Below are positions 63,826-64,000 of a stretch of DNA of 64,000 nt, in pieces; position 1 is the first letter of the stretch; the number at the start of each line of letters is the position of its first letter. Position numbers and translations under genes: made by a program. This stretch comes from Lysobacter silvisoli. Its GTDB lineage: Bacteria > Pseudomonadota > Gammaproteobacteria > Xanthomonadales > Xanthomonadaceae. The notes below the pieces were generated by a model that saw nothing but the letters and a program-made list of their open reading frames with translations, did not search any database and was not told the origin of the DNA. The stretch covers positions 248,001 through 312,000 of the forward strand of contig NZ_QTSU01000001.1 of assembly GCF_003382365.1 (NCBI RefSeq). The letters run 5' to 3'.

Positions 63826-64000
63826 ATGGCCCGAACCCAGGCCCTGATGATCCAGATCGCCACCGGCGACCCGCGACCGATCGGCAAACAGATCGTGGAC
63901 GCGGTGCGGATGAAGATCGCCACCGCCGAACTCGCGCCCGGCGACCAGCTGCCCAGCGTGCGCGGCCTGGCCCAGCAGCTGATGGTCAATCCCAACACCG
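63826..64000 (+). CDS. GntR-family transcriptional regulator, YtrA subfamily (3' end outside window)
   Basis: The first 58 residues of a regulator. The winged helix of the GntR type is visible: RPIGKQIVDAVRMKIATAEL, then APGDQLPSVRGLAQQLMVNP with the recognition helix beginning. YtrA-type regulators are short and sit in front of ABC-transporter operons. The start at 63826 follows AGGAG at good distance. The right edge cuts the gene. Confidence 0.88.
   Translation, partial: MARTQALMIQIATGDPRPIGKQIVDAVRMKIATAELAPGDQLPSVRGLAQQLMVNPNT

Overview
The window is a stretch of chromosome from a very GC-rich gammaproteobacterium, most likely a Lysobacter or a close relative in the Xanthomonadaceae. That placement is an inference. 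It rests on the base composition, on family-typical genes (ACE-like M2 dipeptidase lipoprotein, 2-Cys OhrR/Ohr, Bpt, CreBCD, SRPBCC protein), and on many GTAG-headed REP sequences of the type known from Stenotrophomonas. I found no rRNA, tRNA, CRISPR array, prophage or transposase by eye.

Layout. 1-3.1 kb: a window-truncated APC permease overlapping a Rieske oxygenase, then a membrane thioredoxin directly followed by a tiny secreted six-cysteine protein. 3.9-5.8 kb: the ACE-like peptidase. 7.7-12.9 kb: a HEAAH protein, minCDE led by an acetyltransferase, and a DesK/NarL-type two-component pair. 13.3-21.4 kb: an SRPBCC protein, DUF423, an AlkA-like glycosylase, an acyltransferase, an EEP lipoprotein, two paralogous four-cysteine lipoproteins, bpt and a six-EF-hand protein. 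22-31.3 kb: an ECF sigma factor with a membrane tail, a DUF2007 protein with tesB, a secreted beta-propeller of lower GC, an amidase, a MOSC protein, a small hydrolase, rlmKL and a methyltransferase. 31.4-39.3 kb: AraC/haloperoxidase-like pair, LysE, two pirins, a TrxB-like/Rrf2 divergent pair and aqpZ. 39.5-48.3 kb: amidohydrolase, lipoprotein, nfi, histidine phosphatase, GlcG-like protein, and mfd with a trypsin-fold protein. 48.5-55.7 kb: ohrR/ohr, methyltransferase, acetyltransferases, YjbR, CDF transporter, DUF1963, a GIY-YIG-like protein and rlmJ. 55.8-64 kb: creBCD, a GNAT/nitrilase pair, PAP2 with a glycosyltransferase, and the start of a YtrA-type GntR regulator.

The strongest non-genic signal is a composite repeat of about 0.4-0.75 kb, present six times (near 3.5, 7.3, 17.1, 21.7, 43.7 and 61.6 kb). 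Its modules keep the same order in every copy, in either orientation. It lacks credible coding potential but holds several hairpins whose stems change in a compensatory way between copies. One hairpin is swapped for an unrelated sequence of the same shape.

A second signal is an 11-base motif with further partial copies, found just upstream of the GntR gene at the right edge and again upstream of the beta-propeller gene 37 kb away, which suggests shared control. Redox and peroxide genes (ohrR/ohr, pirins, TrxB-like/Rrf2, redoxin) are frequent in the right two thirds.
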